Shown in pieces: positions 24,067-33,098 of a DNA stretch of 40,334 bases. A model generated the notes under the pieces. That model was not told the DNA's origin, made no database searches, and worked only from the letters and a program-made list of their open reading frames with translations. The stretch lies in the NCBI GenBank assembly GCA_002839995.1, contig PGZC01000033.1, positions 1 through 40,334 on the forward strand, given 5' to 3'. The stretch comes from Gammaproteobacteria bacterium HGW-Gammaproteobacteria-4 (GTDB lineage Bacteria > Pseudomonadota > Gammaproteobacteria > Xanthomonadales > Xanthomonadaceae). Within the stretch, counting starts at the first letter, position 1, and each line of letters begins with the position of its first letter. The position numbers and the translations under genes were made by a program.

Positions 24067-24807
24067 TCAGTGCAGAAAACCCTGAAGTTTGGATTCGATG
24101 TTGCGCGGATTCTCGCCCTCGGCGATCGACACCAGGCCCTCGATCATCATCTCGCGCGCGGTGGATTGGGCGCGGATCAGGCTTTTGAGCTTGTTGGCCA
24201 TCGGCAGGAACAACAGATTGGCGCTGGCGATGCCGTAGATGGTGGATACGAACGCGCCGGCAATGCCGGGGCCGAGCGCGCTCGGGTCGGCAAGGTTCTG
24301 CATGACGCCCATCAGCCCGAGCACCGCACCGACGATGCCGAGTGTTGGCGCGTAGATTCCGGCGGCCTCGATGACTTTCGCCGCCTCCATATCGACGTGC
24401 TCACGCGCATCCTTTTCCACTTCGAGGATCGCGCGCAAGGCCTCGGGCTCGGTGCCATCGACCAGCATCTGCAAGCCTTTCCGGGCGAACACATCGGCTT
24501 CCACCTCGATCGCCGGCTCCAGCCCGAGCAAACCCTGCCGACGTGCGATCTCGCTCCACTCGATGATTCGCGTCAACATGCCGGCGGTCTGCACCTGCGG
24601 CGGAAAGACCACCCAGCGCACGATCTTCAGAAAGTGCATCAATACCGGCTTGGGCGTCTGTACTACCACCGCCGTGGCGGTTCCGACCAGCACCACGATG
24701 GCGGCGGGCATGCTGATCAGCGACAGCGCGCCGGCGTGCTTCAGGATCGCGCCGAGAACCACCACCACGAAGGCCATGACGATGGCGATGACGGTCAGGA
24801 TATCCAT
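24067..24807 (-). CDS. motC: Flagellar motor stator protein MotC (MotA family)
   Basis: A 246-residue MotA-type stator subunit. Four membrane helices are visible: ILTVIAIVMAFVVVVLGAI, LISMPAAIVVLVGTATAVVV, then the cytoplasmic loop with EPEALRAILEVEKDARE, and APTLGIVGAVLGLMGVMQNL and GAFVSTIYGIASANLLFLP. The conserved proline of PTLGIVGAV and the basic/acidic cytoplasmic loop are present. It starts at ATG 24807, 2 bp after the cheA stop; in Pseudomonas a cheB gene lies between these genes. It forms a stator with MotD, which follows. Confidence 0.94.
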   Translation of the reverse strand: MDILTVIAIVMAFVVVVLGAILKHAGALSLISMPAAIVVLVGTATAVVVQTPKPVLMHFLKIVRWVVFPPQVQTAGMLTRIIEWSEIARRQGLLGLEPAIEVEADVFARKGLQMLVDGTEPEALRAILEVEKDAREHVDMEAAKVIEAAGIYAPTLGIVGAVLGLMGVMQNLADPSALGPGIAGAFVSTIYGIASANLLFLPMANKLKSLIRAQSTAREMMIEGLVSIAEGENPRNIESKLQGFLH

Positions 24808-24809
24808 GC

Positions 24810-26873
24810 TCAATGCACCTCGGCGACAACAAGGTCGCGTTCGGCAACGGTATCCGGCAACTGCGCGACATTCAGCACCAGCGCCACGCGTCCATCGCCG
24901 GTGATCGTGGCGCCCGACACGCCCGGCACGCCATGCAGCAGGCGCCCCAGCGGCTTGACCACCATTTCATCGCGGCCGATCACCTGATCCACCACACAAC
25001 CCAACTGGCGATGCCCGACGTGTACCACCACCACATGTCCGCGCACGTCGGGCTCACGCGCGTCGGAAGCGTTGCGCGACGGGTCGAGCCAGGCGCCGAG
25101 ATGGCGCAGCGGCAATGCCCGGTTCCGGTGGGCAATGACGTCGCGATCATCGACCCGACTGACGGTGCGCGGATCGAGTTCGAACACTTCCAGCACATTG
25201 ATCATCGGGATCGCATAGACACGTCCGCTGATGCGCACCATCAGCGCGCGCAAGGTCGCCAGGGTGAGCGGCAGGCTGACCAGTATCTCGCTGCCGCGGC
25301 CCGGCTCGGACGCGATGGACAGCGTGCCGCCCAGTTCCACGACACGCGTCTTGACCACGTCCATGCCCACGCCGCGACCGGAAATATCCGACACCTCCTG
25401 GCGGGTGCTGAAGCCGGCAAGAAAGATCAGATCGAAGCACTCCGCCGCCGACAAGCGCTCGGCCTGGTCGGCATTCAACAAGCCCTTTTCCAATGCCTTG
25501 CTGCGCAGCACCTCCGGGTCCATGCCGCGACCGTCGTCGCGCACGCGAATCACGATCCGCTCGCCTTCCTGCGTCGCCATCAGGCGCAAGGTGCCGGTCG
25601 CGGGCTTGCCCACGCGCAGGCGCGCTTCGGGGGTTTCGATGCCATGATCGACCGCGTTGCGGACCAGATGCACCATCGGATCGGCGAGCGCATCGACGAG
25701 ATTGCGGTCGAGGTCGGTATCTTCGCCCTCCAGGACCAGTTCGATCTGTTTGCCGAGCTGACGCGAGATATCGCGCACGATGCGCGGAAATCGACCAAAC
25801 AGTTTGCCGATCGGCAACATCCGCGTGCGCATCACCGCCAGTTGCAGGTCGTCGGCGACGCGGTGCAGCTCGGCCACCGCGCGCTCGGTGCGCTCGTCGC
25901 TTGAGTCCGCCGACAGCACGGCCAGCCGATTGCGCACCAGAACCAGTTCGCCGATCAGGTTGACCAAGGTATCCAGGCGTCCGGTATCCACGCGGATCGT
26001 GGTATCGGCTGCCGGCGGCGGGGCGCTGCGCGTGGTCACGCTCGCTTCGCCGACCGGTTTGCCGGCACGGGCCGCTGCTTCGCTGGACGATGGGGCATCG
26101 CCAGCGCCTGATGGCGTGGTCGCGGCAGTCGGCGCACCAGCAGTTTGCACGGGTTGGCCGGCAAAGGAATCCAGCAACGCCTCGAACTCGGCATCGGTCA
26201 TCGGCGCGGCGTCCGCGGAATCCGCTGCGGTTGGCGCCTGCGCGACCTGACCCGGCACCTTGCCAGGGCCATACAACTCGTCGAGCAGCGCCTCGAATTC
26301 GCTGTCGTCGATGGCGTCGCTGGCGCTTGCTGGAGTCGGCTTGATATCGACACCCACCATGGCAAGCAGCGACTCGAATTCACCTTCCACCGCATCGCCA
26401 GGACTGACCGCGCCGTGTTCTGGGGATGCTGCCGGACTTGCCGCAGTGGCGTTGGCAGCGGTCGCGGGCAATGCCGACGTTGCCGTGCTCGCGCGCCGCA
26501 CAAGCAGCCGATCGAGCAACGCCGATGGCGCCGGCGCGACGGCGTCGCCAGCGCGCAATGCCGCCAGCATCTGTTGCAGGCAATCGAGCGTGTTCAACAA
26601 TGCATCGATGTATTCGGCATCCAGGCATACGCGGCCAGCGCGCGCCTCGTTCAACAGATCCTCACCGCGATGGCATAGCGTCACCATCGGGTCGATGGCG
26701 AGGAAACCCGCTCCTCCCTTGACCGTATGGAACGCCCGGAATACCGCGTTGAGCAATTCCGGCGCTTTTGGAGCGTCTTCGAGCGCAAGCAACTGATCGC
26801 CGAGCCCGGCAACCAGTTCGCCGGCTTCGACCAGGAAGTCGGCAAGAATCTCGGCTTCGAAGGCGCTGTCCAT
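24810..26873 (-). CDS. cheA: Chemotaxis histidine kinase CheA (main flagellar cluster)
   Basis: A 687-residue CheA. P1 has phosphorylated H49 in AFHTVKGGAGFL. A long Ala/Pro-rich linker (about 110-290) contains three related motifs: EFESLLAMVG (165), EFEALLDELYG (192) and EFEALLDSFAG (229). P3 is present (TIRVDTGRLDTLVNLIGELV, about 292-311). P4 has HLVRNAVDHG (402-411), DDGRGMDP and GRGVGMDVV, and P5 follows. The three linker motifs resemble the FliM N-terminus and CheZ C-terminus and may bind CheY. It is the F6-type CheA, 6 bp after cheZ. Confidence 0.96.
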   Translation of the reverse strand: MDSAFEAEILADFLVEAGELVAGLGDQLLALEDAPKAPELLNAVFRAFHTVKGGAGFLAIDPMVTLCHRGEDLLNEARAGRVCLDAEYIDALLNTLDCLQQMLAALRAGDAVAPAPSALLDRLLVRRASTATSALPATAANATAASPAASPEHGAVSPGDAVEGEFESLLAMVGVDIKPTPASASDAIDDSEFEALLDELYGPGKVPGQVAQAPTAADSADAAPMTDAEFEALLDSFAGQPVQTAGAPTAATTPSGAGDAPSSSEAAARAGKPVGEASVTTRSAPPPAADTTIRVDTGRLDTLVNLIGELVLVRNRLAVLSADSSDERTERAVAELHRVADDLQLAVMRTRMLPIGKLFGRFPRIVRDISRQLGKQIELVLEGEDTDLDRNLVDALADPMVHLVRNAVDHGIETPEARLRVGKPATGTLRLMATQEGERIVIRVRDDGRGMDPEVLRSKALEKGLLNADQAERLSAAECFDLIFLAGFSTRQEVSDISGRGVGMDVVKTRVVELGGTLSIASEPGRGSEILVSLPLTLATLRALMVRISGRVYAIPMINVLEVFELDPRTVSRVDDRDVIAHRNRALPLRHLGAWLDPSRNASDAREPDVRGHVVVVHVGHRQLGCVVDQVIGRDEMVVKPLGRLLHGVPGVSGATITGDGRVALVLNVAQLPDTVAERDLVVAEVH

Positions 26874-26879
26874 CGCGCT

Positions 26880-27524
26880 TCAGAACCCGAATTGCGCGAG
26901 CAGGTCATCCACCTGCTCCTGGGTGGACGATTCGCCGCGCGGCGTCGGCACCGCGCGCGGCGCAGCTACGCCAAGGGAACCGGCCAGCTTGACCAGCGAC
27001 AGCACACTGGCCTCGATCCGCGACAGAAAACCCGAGACCTGCTTCATCCGCTGCCCGGTCAAATCCTGCCAACCCTGGGCCACGCGCAATTCGCTGATGT
27101 TGCCACGACACGACTGCGCAAACTCCAGAACCGCAATCCGCAGCGAGTCGTCCGCACCGGCCACGGCTTCGCTGGCTGCAGCGCGGGCCGCAAGCGCATC
27201 GGTGTGCGCCAGCAGGCGATCGCCGATATCGAGGCTGTGATGCGCCGCTCGCTCGCTCAGGTCCAGCGCTTCATCCAGCCGTTTGCGGGCCTCGGGCATG
27301 CCACCGGGCTCGCCATCTTCCTCGGCCAATGCGCTGGCCACATTTTTCACCGATTCGTGCAGGTCGCGCGCCAACTGCCCGAGCGCAATGAACAATGCGT
27401 TCTCGCGCTCGCGCACCATCTGGATGATGGCATCTTCGATCTCGCCGCCATCGCGCGACTGCAGCAGGTCGCGAATACGCTCCGGCAGGGCCGACCCAAT
27501 GCCACTCGTGCTGTCGATAGTCAT
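26880..27524 (-). CDS. cheZ: CheY-P phosphatase CheZ
   Basis: A 214-residue helical protein. The long hairpin helices carry the active-site region AQGWQDLTGQRMKQV (about 149-163), corresponding to the D and Q catalytic residues of CheZ. A flexible Pro/Thr-rich linker ends in QVDDLLAQFGF, the C-terminal CheY-binding helix. It dephosphorylates CheY-P at the pole. It sits between cheY and cheA. Length is normal and the start at ATG 27524 overlaps no gene. Confidence 0.95.
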   Translation of the reverse strand: MTIDSTSGIGSALPERIRDLLQSRDGGEIEDAIIQMVRERENALFIALGQLARDLHESVKNVASALAEEDGEPGGMPEARKRLDEALDLSERAAHHSLDIGDRLLAHTDALAARAAASEAVAGADDSLRIAVLEFAQSCRGNISELRVAQGWQDLTGQRMKQVSGFLSRIEASVLSLVKLAGSLGVAAPRAVPTPRGESSTQEQVDDLLAQFGF

Positions 27525-27533
27525 TGCAATTCC

Positions 27534-27926
27534 TCAGGATCCCGATGCCAGGCGTTCAAAAATACGGTCGATCTTTTCCTTGAGCGTGGCGCCGGTAAAC
27601 GGCTTGACGATGTAGCCGTTCACGCCGCTCTGCGCCGCCTCGATGATCTGTTCGCGACTGTTTTCGGCGGTCACCATCAGCACCGGTATCGCCTTCAGCG
27701 CCGGATCGGCCCTGATCGCCTTGAGCAGGTCGATGCCGGTCATGCCCGGCATGTTCCAGTCGGTGACCACGAAATCGAATTTGGCTGCCTTGAGCATCGG
27801 CAGCGCGGTATTGCCATCGTCCGCCTCCTGGATGTTGGCGTAACCCAACTCCTGCAGCAGGTTTTTGACGATACGGCGCATGGTCGAAAAATCGTCCACT
27901 ACCAGGATTTTGATATTTCTGTCCAA
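27534..27926 (-). CDS. cheY: Flagellar switch response regulator CheY
   Basis: A 130-residue receiver domain with D11/D12, phosphorylated D56 ([12 protein letters not shown]), T86 (MVTAEN) and K108 (IVKPFT). The TDWNMPGM and [12 protein letters not shown] motifs are those of flagellar CheY, which binds FliM to change rotation. I chose TTG 27926: GGAG lies six bases upstream and the product starts (M)[11 protein letters not shown] as other CheY do. The frame goes on to another TTG at 27938. Both are unusual start codons; no ATG or GTG is close. It lies between fliA and cheZ. Confidence 0.95.
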   Translation of the reverse strand: MDRNIKILVVDDFSTMRRIVKNLLQELGYANIQEADDGNTALPMLKAAKFDFVVTDWNMPGMTGIDLLKAIRADPALKAIPVLMVTAENSREQIIEAAQSGVNGYIVKPFTGATLKEKIDRIFERLASGS

Positions 27927-27965
27927 GACACTCTCCAAAGAACCCTTGCCGAGCCTTACCGCGCC

Positions 27966-28694
27966 TTACGTGCTGCGCCAATCGCGCAACCGCGAGCGCA
28001 GACGCACCAGCGCCTGACCGTGAATCTGACACACCCGCGACTCGCTGACCCCAATCACTTCGCCGATTTCCTTGAGGTTCAACTCCTGTTCGTAATACAG
28101 CGACATCACCAGTTGCTCGCGTTCGGGCAACTGCGCGATCGACTCGATCAACGCGGCGCGCTGACGACCGTCGTCGAAGGTACCTGCTGGCCCCGGATCG
28201 CGCTCATCGGCAACATCCAGTGCATCCAGACCGTCGTCGGAACTGCCCGACAGACTGAGCACGCGGCAACTGGCAGCGTCGGCGAGTACGCTGTGGTACT
28301 CGTCGATGCTGATGCCGAGGCGCGTTGCGACCTGCGCATCTTCCGCGTCGCTGCCCGTTTCGGCCTCCACTTCGCGGATCGCCTCGCACACCTCGCGAAA
28401 CTTGCGATGCACCGAGCGCGGCGTCCAGTCCGACTTGCGCAATTCATCGAGCATGGCGCCGCGAATGCGGATGCCGGCATAGGTTTCGAAGTTGGCGGTG
28501 CGTGCCGGCGAATAATTGCGGGCAGCCTCGATCAAACCGATCATGCCCGACTGGATCAGATCCCCCACTTCGACACTCGCCGGCAGCCGCGCCATCAAGT
28601 GGTAGGCGATACGGCGCACCAGCACCGAGTGTTGCTTGACCATCTCGTCGATGGGCACGCGCTGTGCTTGCAGGTAGCCGGCATCTGCGCTCAT
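27966..28694 (-). CDS. fliA: Flagellar sigma factor FliA (sigma-28)
   Basis: A 242-residue sigma-28 factor. Region 2 has LVRRIAYHLMARLPASVEVGD and DLIQSGMIGLIEAARNY (about 27-62), with the YAGIRIRGAMLDELR segment. Region 3 follows, then region 4 with QLPEREQLVMSLYYEQELNL and the HTH IGEVIGVSESRVCQIHGQAL. It transcribes late flagellar and chemotaxis genes. Two near-consensus target promoters lie in this window (19010-19036 and 19097-19123). The ATG at 28694 overlaps the flhG stop (ATGA). A longer open frame to 29321 lies inside flhG and is not used. Confidence 0.96.
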   Translation of the reverse strand: MSADAGYLQAQRVPIDEMVKQHSVLVRRIAYHLMARLPASVEVGDLIQSGMIGLIEAARNYSPARTANFETYAGIRIRGAMLDELRKSDWTPRSVHRKFREVCEAIREVEAETGSDAEDAQVATRLGISIDEYHSVLADAASCRVLSLSGSSDDGLDALDVADERDPGPAGTFDDGRQRAALIESIAQLPEREQLVMSLYYEQELNLKEIGEVIGVSESRVCQIHGQALVRLRSRLRDWRST

Positions 28695-29587
28695 GGCTCC
28701 CCCCCCGCGACCGACTTGCCGACGGCCACCTGCCGCTCGGAGAAGAATGCGAGATGGCCACTTCCCCTGGGCTCGCTGACCCATGCATTTGCGGTATCGG
28801 CCAGCAATTGGAACGCACGCGAGGAACGCGCGCCAGGGAAGATATCGACCACCGCACCCTGCCGCCGGATTGCCCGCTTGAGAAATTCGTCGTCGGGAAT
28901 CGCACCCGCGTAGTCGAGCACGACTTTGAGAAAGCGATCGGTGACCCGCAGGATGTTTTCGAACAGCCGCTTGCCGTGCATGTCGTTGCGTACCATGTTG
29001 GCCACCACGCGGAAACGCTCGATGCCGAAGTCGCGGCTCAGCACCTTGATCAATGCGTAGGCATCCGTTATCGACGCCGGCTCGTCGCAGACCACCACAA
29101 CGACCTCCTGCGCCGCTTGCGACAACACCGTCACACTGTCGGAAATTCCGGCGGCGGTATCGATCACCATCACGTCCACCGGCTCGCGATAATCGGAGAA
29201 CGCGTGGATCAGCGCCGAATATTCGGTAATGCCCAGTTGCGCCATGCGCCGGGTGCCCGACGTGGCGGGCACGACCTTGAGACCGCGCGGCGCCTGCAAC
29301 ACCAGGTCGGCAACACGGCATTCGCCAGCCAACAGGTGCGAGAGGTTGCGGCTCGGCTGCAAGCCCAGTTGCACGTCCACATTGGCAAGGCCGAGATCGG
29401 CATCGAGCAGCAATACGGCCTGGCCGCCCATGGCAAGCGTCATCGCGAGGTTCACCGACACGCTGGTCTTGCCGACACCGCCCTTGCCGCTGGCAATCGC
29501 GATCACCTTGACCGGCTTGACCGGCACCCGTGCGAGCAGGCCCTGGGCCTGATTGCCGGCAGTTTGCGGGGGTGTTGTCGGGCTCAC
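28691..29587 (-). CDS. flhG: Flagellar number regulator FlhG (FleN)
   Basis: A 298-residue MinD-type ATPase. The deviant Walker A motif GKGGVGKTS begins at residue 34; LLLDADLGLANVDVQLG (about 59-75) and VMVIDTAAGIS (about 139-149) follow. FlhG limits the number of polar flagella by antagonising the regulator FlrA/FleQ and acting on FlhF. The last 10 residues carry a short Gly/Ser tail. It is 9 bp downstream of flhF and overlaps fliA. Its presence with FlhF argues for a polar, few-flagella arrangement. Confidence 0.95.
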   Translation of the reverse strand: MSPTTPPQTAGNQAQGLLARVPVKPVKVIAIASGKGGVGKTSVSVNLAMTLAMGGQAVLLLDADLGLANVDVQLGLQPSRNLSHLLAGECRVADLVLQAPRGLKVVPATSGTRRMAQLGITEYSALIHAFSDYREPVDVMVIDTAAGISDSVTVLSQAAQEVVVVVCDEPASITDAYALIKVLSRDFGIERFRVVANMVRNDMHGKRLFENILRVTDRFLKVVLDYAGAIPDDEFLKRAIRRQGAVVDIFPGARSSRAFQLLADTANAWVSEPRGSGHLAFFSERQVAVGKSVAGGEP

Positions 29588-29596
29588 CAGAAATCC

Positions 29597-30937
29597 TCAG
29601 GCCAGCGAGCCGGCGATTCGGCCAAAACGCTCTGCCATCACACTATCATCGACCAAGGCATCATGGTCGAGCATGCGCAAGGCGCGGCACACCAGGCGCT
29701 GCGCCTGCGGGCGTGCGATGTCTTCGGGAACCCGCTGTCCATCGGTGACGTAGTCGATGCGCAGATTGTGGCGAATGGCCACCGACAAGGCGCCGCCGAG
29801 CACCGCGGCTTCGTCGAGCTTGGTCAGCACGCAGCCCGCGGGGCGGAAGCGCGAATAGGCCTTTGCCGCCTGGTCCAGCGATCCCGATTGGGCGTTGGCC
29901 GCCAACACCAGCAACGGCGTCACCAGCGCCGGGCCATGCATCAACGCATCGCCCAACGCGTCCATGCGCGGATCGCCCTGGCAAAGCCCCGGGGTGTCGA
30001 TCAAAACCAGCCGTTGGTCGGACAGCCGCGCGAGCAGCCTGGCAAGCTCCTTGGCGCCGCTGGCGGCGTACACCGGCACGCCGAGCAGACGGCCGTAGTG
30101 GAACAGTTGCTCTTCCGCGCCGATGCGGAAATCGTCGGTGGTCACCAGCGCAACCTGCTTGAGACCATTGCGCAACACGTGCCGCGCCGCGAGTTTCGCG
30201 AGGGTGGTGGTTTTGCCGACACCGGTCGGGCCGATCAGCGCAATCATGCCGCCCTTGTCCAGCGGCTCGGGTTCGATGATGGAAAGGCGGTCGGCGAGCA
30301 GGCCCATCGGCAAGTAGCGCGATTGCGCCGCAGTCATCTCGACGGGCAACTGCGAAACGATTTCGCCGGCAACGTCGGCATCCAGTCCCATCCGTGTGAA
30401 CTCGCGCAACATGCGGGCCTGCATCGGGCTCCGCTTGCCAAAATCCTTCCACGCCATTCCCGAAAATTGCGACTCCAGCATGCTGCGCAGATCGGCCAAC
30501 TCGCGTTGCATGCCTTCGTATTCCGGCGGCGTGGCGCCTGTCATCGCCGCTATTCCCGACGCCTGGCCAAAATGGCTGCGGTCGCGCGTGCCGACATCGC
30601 CATTCTTGTAGGTATCGGCCGCGGACGATGTGAAGCGTTCCGCGTTATCGGCAATCCGGCTGATCGATTCGGGCAACGGTGGCCGCGCGGAACTGCGCGG
30701 CGACGACGACGTTGGACCCGCCGGCGGCCGCGCGTTCTCGATATCCAGCCGGCCGGAATCGCCGGCTTGTGCCGCGGCTTCGCGTACCAGCGACTCGTCG
30801 TAGTCGATCGCGGCGATGATCTCGAACCCCTCGTCGGTGCGACGCGTCGACAGGATGACCGCGTCGGGCCCCTGGTCCTCGCGCACCTGGCGCATCGCCT
30901 GGCGCATGTCGTTGGCAACAAAACGTTTGATTTTCAT
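29597..30937 (-). CDS. flhF: Flagellar biosynthesis GTPase FlhF
   Basis: A 446-residue SRP-type GTPase. The N-terminal basic B-domain starts MKIKRFVANDMRQAMRQVRE. A disordered linker runs to about 150. The NG domain has the P-loop GPTGVGKTTTLAKLA (about 236-250), ALVTTDDFRIGAEEQL (about 266-281) and DTPGLCQGD (about 325-333) and LTKLDEA (about 380). FlhF sets the site of the polar flagellum. The start at ATG 30937 follows GGAG; the frame is open to 30973. It lies between flhA and flhG. Confidence 0.96.
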   Translation of the reverse strand: MKIKRFVANDMRQAMRQVREDQGPDAVILSTRRTDEGFEIIAAIDYDESLVREAAAQAGDSGRLDIENARPPAGPTSSSPRSSARPPLPESISRIADNAERFTSSAADTYKNGDVGTRDRSHFGQASGIAAMTGATPPEYEGMQRELADLRSMLESQFSGMAWKDFGKRSPMQARMLREFTRMGLDADVAGEIVSQLPVEMTAAQSRYLPMGLLADRLSIIEPEPLDKGGMIALIGPTGVGKTTTLAKLAARHVLRNGLKQVALVTTDDFRIGAEEQLFHYGRLLGVPVYAASGAKELARLLARLSDQRLVLIDTPGLCQGDPRMDALGDALMHGPALVTPLLVLAANAQSGSLDQAAKAYSRFRPAGCVLTKLDEAAVLGGALSVAIRHNLRIDYVTDGQRVPEDIARPQAQRLVCRALRMLDHDALVDDSVMAERFGRIAGSLA

Positions 30938-30998
30938 GCCGATCTCCACGCGAACTTCCTCCAACAACGCCACCAGCCCAATTCAACCGACTCGACCG

Positions 30999-33083
30999 CT
31001 ACGAACCCAGCGCCGCGACCAGACGCACCCGGCGGTTGTCCGGCACCTCGTTGTAGGCCAGCACATGCAGTCCCGGCGCCGCCGGCCGCATGAAGCGCGC
31101 CAACCACGAGCGCAACGCCGGCGCCACCAGCAACACCGCCGCTTCGCCGGCCAGTTCCTGTTGCTGCACCAGTGCGGCGACATTGCGCTGCAACCGCTCC
31201 GCCAGCGCGGGTTCGATGGCCGCTGCCGGACCACCGCCCTGTACCGACTGAAGCAAGATCTGTTCCAACTTCGGCTCCAGCGTCAAAACCGGAACCTCGG
31301 CGTTTATCCCACTGATTTCCTGGACGATTTGCCGACCCAGCGCGGTGCGCACGGCGGAGGTCAATGCGGCAGGATCCTGACTGCCGCCGGCATGCTCCGC
31401 CAATGACTCGACGATGGTGCGGATGTTGCGGATCGGAACGCGCTCCGCCAGCAGGTTCTGCAACACCTTGACCACGACGCCCAACGGCAGGCGCTTGGGC
31501 ACCAGATCCTCGACCAGCTTGGGTGCGCTCTGCGCCAGGCGATCCAGCATCTGCTGCACCTCCTCGTGACCCAGCAACTCGTGCGCGTGCGACTGCAACA
31601 GATGGCTGAGGTGCGTCGCGATCACGGTACCGGGATCGACGATGGTGTAACCCAGCGACTGGGCATGATCGCGTGCGCCCGATTCGATCCAGATCGCCTC
31701 CAGCCCAAACGCCGGATCGCGGGTCGGAATGCCGACCAGGGTGCCCTGCACCCGCCCCGGGTTGATCGCCAGCGAGCGGTCCGGATAGACCTCGGCTTCG
31801 CCCAGCGGAACTCCCATCAAACTGATGCGGTAGGCATTGGGCGACATGTCGAGGTTGTCTCGAATGTGAACCGCGGGCACCAGAAAACCGAGATCCTGCG
31901 AGAGCTTCTTGCGCACCGCGCGAATGCGGTTCATCAGTTCGCCACCCTGGTTGCGATCGACCAGTGGAATCAACCGATACCCCACCTCCAGGCCGATTAC
32001 ATCCACCGCCGCGACATCCTCCCAGCCCAGTTCCGCCTGCTCACTCGCCTTGGGCGCCTTGTCCGTGGTCTGCTGCTGTTCGGGAGCCTTCTCCGCGGCC
32101 GGATGCAAACGCCGCTGCATCAGGTGGGCGCCGGCCGCACACACTGCGCCGAGCATCAGGAACGCCATGTTCGGCATGCCCGGAATCAGGCCCATGGCCC
32201 CCAGTACCGCCGCCGCCACCGCCAGCACCTTGGGTTGACCGAGCACCTGCGCCACCAACTGCTCGCCCATGTTCTGCCGCTTGGACATGCGGGTAACGAT
32301 CACCGCCGCCGCTATCGACAGCATCAATGCCGGAACCTGGGCGACCAGACCATCGCCGATGGTCAGCAGCACGTATATGCGCGCGGCATCCGCCATGCCA
32401 AGGCCATGCTGAAACACGCCAACGGCAAAGCCGCCAAGGATGTTGATGAACAGGATCAGGATGCCGGCGATCGCATCGCCGCGCACGAATTTGCTGGCGC
32501 CGTCCATCGAACCGTAGAAGTCGGCTTCCTCGCGCACTTCGGTCCGTCGTTCGCGCGCCTGATCCTGGGTGATCAGCCCGGCGTTGAGGTCGGCATCGAT
32601 CGCCATCTGCTTGCCGGGCATCGCATCGAGGGTGAAGCGCGCGGTCACTTCCGAAACGCGGGTGGAGCCCTTGGTCACCACTACGAAGTTGATGATGGTG
32701 ATGATCGAAAACACCACCAGCCCGACCGCGAAGTTGCCGCCGATGACGAACGAGCCGAACGCCTCGATCACCTGGCCGGCAGCGCCGGGGCCTTCATGGC
32801 CGTTGATCAGCACCACCCGCGTGGATGCCACGTTCAATGCCAGGCGCAGCAGAGTGCCGGCCAGCACCACGGTCGGAAATGCGGCGAGATCAAGCGGGCG
32901 CTGCGCATAAATGACCGCCAGCAGAATCACCAGCGACAACGCGATGTTGAAGCTGAACAGCAAGTCCAGAATGAATGCCGGCAACGGCAGCATCATCATC
33001 GCCAGCGCGACCAGCACCAGGAACGGTGCGAGCAGCCCACGCCGCCCTACCAGTTTGACCGAATCCATCAATGCGGTGGCCAT
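30999..33083 (-). CDS. flhA: Flagellar export gate protein FlhA
   Basis: A 694-residue FlhA. Membrane segments occupy residues 1-320 (for example LAPFLVLVALAMMMLPLPAF, DLLFSFNIALSLVILLAVI and GGNFAVGLVVFSIITIINFV). The FHIPEP loop (GSTRVSEVTARFTLDAMPGK, about 145-165) is present. The cytoplasmic domain (about 340-694) receives chaperone-substrate complexes. It forms the proton-driven export gate ring. It is 15 bp downstream of flhB and 61 bp upstream of flhF. Confidence 0.97.
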   Translation of the reverse strand: MATALMDSVKLVGRRGLLAPFLVLVALAMMMLPLPAFILDLLFSFNIALSLVILLAVIYAQRPLDLAAFPTVVLAGTLLRLALNVASTRVVLINGHEGPGAAGQVIEAFGSFVIGGNFAVGLVVFSIITIINFVVVTKGSTRVSEVTARFTLDAMPGKQMAIDADLNAGLITQDQARERRTEVREEADFYGSMDGASKFVRGDAIAGILILFINILGGFAVGVFQHGLGMADAARIYVLLTIGDGLVAQVPALMLSIAAAVIVTRMSKRQNMGEQLVAQVLGQPKVLAVAAAVLGAMGLIPGMPNMAFLMLGAVCAAGAHLMQRRLHPAAEKAPEQQQTTDKAPKASEQAELGWEDVAAVDVIGLEVGYRLIPLVDRNQGGELMNRIRAVRKKLSQDLGFLVPAVHIRDNLDMSPNAYRISLMGVPLGEAEVYPDRSLAINPGRVQGTLVGIPTRDPAFGLEAIWIESGARDHAQSLGYTIVDPGTVIATHLSHLLQSHAHELLGHEEVQQMLDRLAQSAPKLVEDLVPKRLPLGVVVKVLQNLLAERVPIRNIRTIVESLAEHAGGSQDPAALTSAVRTALGRQIVQEISGINAEVPVLTLEPKLEQILLQSVQGGGPAAAIEPALAERLQRNVAALVQQQELAGEAAVLLVAPALRSWLARFMRPAAPGLHVLAYNEVPDNRRVRLVAALGS

Positions 33084-33098
33084 TCAACGATGCTCCAT

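Noticed and set aside
28695..29321. N-terminal extension of FliA
   Set aside because: The open frame continues inside flhG in another phase; the ATG at 28694 gives a normal FliA.
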